Shown here piece after piece: positions 4,469-5,501 of a stretch of 5,501 nt of DNA (within the stretch, counting starts at the first letter, position 1; every line of letters begins with the position of its first letter). Both the position numbers and the translations under genes were made by a program. The notes below the pieces were generated by a model that saw only the letters and a list, made by a program, of their open reading frames with translations, did no database searches and had not been told where the DNA came from. This DNA is from Desulfobacteraceae bacterium (lineage in GTDB: Bacteria > Desulfobacterota > Desulfobacteria > Desulfobacterales > UBA11574). Location: assembly GCA_002868985.1 (NCBI GenBank), contig PKTV01000092.1:1-5501 (forward strand). The letters are read 5' to 3'.

Positions 4469-5501
4469 AAATAAAAAACATGAAGGATCTTGATAAAGTA
4501 AAAGATACTGGTATGAAATCCCTTTTCCCCAAAAGGCCGCGAATCAGTATAAGTATGTCCACCTGCGGACTTGCCCTTGGCGCGGATCGTCTATTTCAGA
4601 AAATAACCAAAGAAAAAAAATCAGGGATCAAAATATCCTTGCACCAAACCGGCTGCTCAGGGTTCTGTAACTTAGAACCCATGGCAATAGTCAGGCTGCC
4701 CGGAAAGCCTGCACTTTTGTATACTCAGATGACCATGGAAAAGCTCGAGCGAGTCATCCAGGATATCCGGAAGAAAAAAATAACAAAAGAAGGATTGTTT
4801 TGTACTATTGGGAGCGATTCTGTTTCCGGCAAACCAGACCCTGTATTGAATGAAATTCCCGATTATCAAGACACACATCCTTTTAAGGACCAGCACCGGC
4901 TGCTTCTCGGAAATTGCGGTATCATCGACCCTTTGAGTGTATCTGAATATGTCGCCATGGAAGGATATTCGGCATTGTATAACGCACTTTACCAAATGCG
5001 CCCGGAGGAGGTCATTAAAGAGGTCGTTGAATCGGGACTCAGAGGTAGAGGCGGCGCATGGTTCCCCACCGGCTTTAAATGGGATATGGCAAGCAAATCT
5101 TCAGGTGACGAAAAGTTTGTCATATGCAATGCAGACGAAGGAGATCCCGGTGCTTACAAAGATCGAACCATCATGGAAGGTAACCCCTTCAAACTATTCG
5201 AGGGTATCGTGCTGGCAGGATATGCCATCGGAAGTCATCAGGGGATCATTTATCTTCGTGAAGAATACCACCATACCTTTGAGTTTCTCAACACTGCTAT
5301 TGAGATTGCGAAACAGTATGGACTTTTAGGGAAAAATATTATGGGATCCGGGTTCAATTTTACTTTGAACATTGTTAGAGGCGGCGGATCTTATGTATGT
5401 GGCGAAGAAACCGCCCTTATGGATTCTCTCGAAGGCGAAGTGGGAGACCCGAGACTAAGACCCCCTTTTCCCATTGAAAAGGGTCTGTGGGAGCGACCGA
5501 C
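4465..5501 (+). CDS. NuoF-like NADH-binding FMN/iron-sulfur subunit (3' partial)
   Basis: This is probably the NAD(H)-oxidising flavoprotein partner of the preceding NuoE-like protein. The frame stays open from the ATG at 4465 to the window end (345 codons), so the SLBB domain, the [4Fe-4S] motif and any C-terminal extension lie beyond. Residues 25-95 form a thioredoxin-like domain with C34 and C64-x3-C68. It has only three of the four usual [2Fe-2S] cysteines, because the first position of the C-x4-C pair is Ile. The NuoF core begins near 150. It shows GLRGRGGAWFPTG (191-203), CNADEGDPGAYKDR (221-234), CGEETALMDSLEG (312-324) and GLWERP at the edge. Trp199 stands where the family has Gly in GRGGAGF. 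The GEET glutamate pair (314-315) is intact, unlike the first NuoF in the window. The 4-bp overlap with the NuoE-like gene and the shared strand indicate one operon. The final partner cannot be read from this fragment. Confidence 0.92.
   Translation, partial: MKIKNMKDLDKVKDTGMKSLFPKRPRISISMSTCGLALGADRLFQKITKEKKSGIKISLHQTGCSGFCNLEPMAIVRLPGKPALLYTQMTMEKLERVIQDIRKKKITKEGLFCTIGSDSVSGKPDPVLNEIPDYQDTHPFKDQHRLLLGNCGIIDPLSVSEYVAMEGYSALYNALYQMRPEEVIKEVVESGLRGRGGAWFPTGFKWDMASKSSGDEKFVICNADEGDPGAYKDRTIMEGNPFKLFEGIVLAGYAIGSHQGIIYLREEYHHTFEFLNTAIEIAKQYGLLGKNIMGSGFNFTLNIVRGGGSYVCGEETALMDSLEGEVGDPRLRPPFPIEKGLWERP

Noticed and set aside
4937..5329. + strand open frame of 130 codons
   Set aside because: It overlaps the second NuoF-like gene in another frame. 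The longer frame carries GRGG, NADEGDPG and GEET motifs, while this one carries none.

Overview
The window looks like part of a strict anaerobe's chromosome, most likely a sulfate-reducing or syntrophic member of the Desulfobacterota. This is inferred from gene content and composition only: several NuoE/NuoF/NuoG-like iron-sulfur flavoproteins with no membrane subunits of complex I, one of them fused to a GltD/NfnB-like module. No species can be named. All genes lie on the + strand.

Positions 1-2898 hold the 3' part of a very large fusion protein. It has the tail of a thioredoxin-like [2Fe-2S] domain, a full NuoF/HydB/HndC-type NADH:FMN module with its [4Fe-4S] site, and a full GltD/NfnB-like FAD + NAD(P)H module. 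The frame is open to base 1, so the gene begins upstream and the Met at 100 is internal. Fifteen bases later (2914-3690) comes a 258-residue electron-wiring subunit. It resembles the N-terminus of NuoG or [FeFe]-hydrogenase, with one [2Fe-2S] and two [4Fe-4S] sites, but has no catalytic domain.

Positions 3691-4003 are non-coding and rich in structure: tandem 10-bp A/T-rich repeats with an inverted partner copy, two perfect palindromes that look like operators, and small hairpins. I see no clear intrinsic terminator and no convincing sigma-70 promoter.

Positions 4004-4468 encode a NuoE-like [2Fe-2S] protein. It overlaps by 4 bp (ATGA) a second NuoF-like gene, 4465-5501, which runs off the right edge. 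This second NuoF differs from the first at functional positions: it keeps the GEET nucleotide-site glutamate, which is GEAT in the first, and it has a Trp in the glycine-rich FMN loop.

Taken together, the window holds two adjacent soluble NAD(P)H-oxidoreductase modules. They probably move electrons between NADH and/or NADPH and a low-potential partner (ferredoxin, hydrogenase, formate dehydrogenase, Hdr-type or benzoyl-CoA-reductase-type subunits) encoded outside the window. The partner, and whether flavin-based electron bifurcation takes place, cannot be decided from this sequence.
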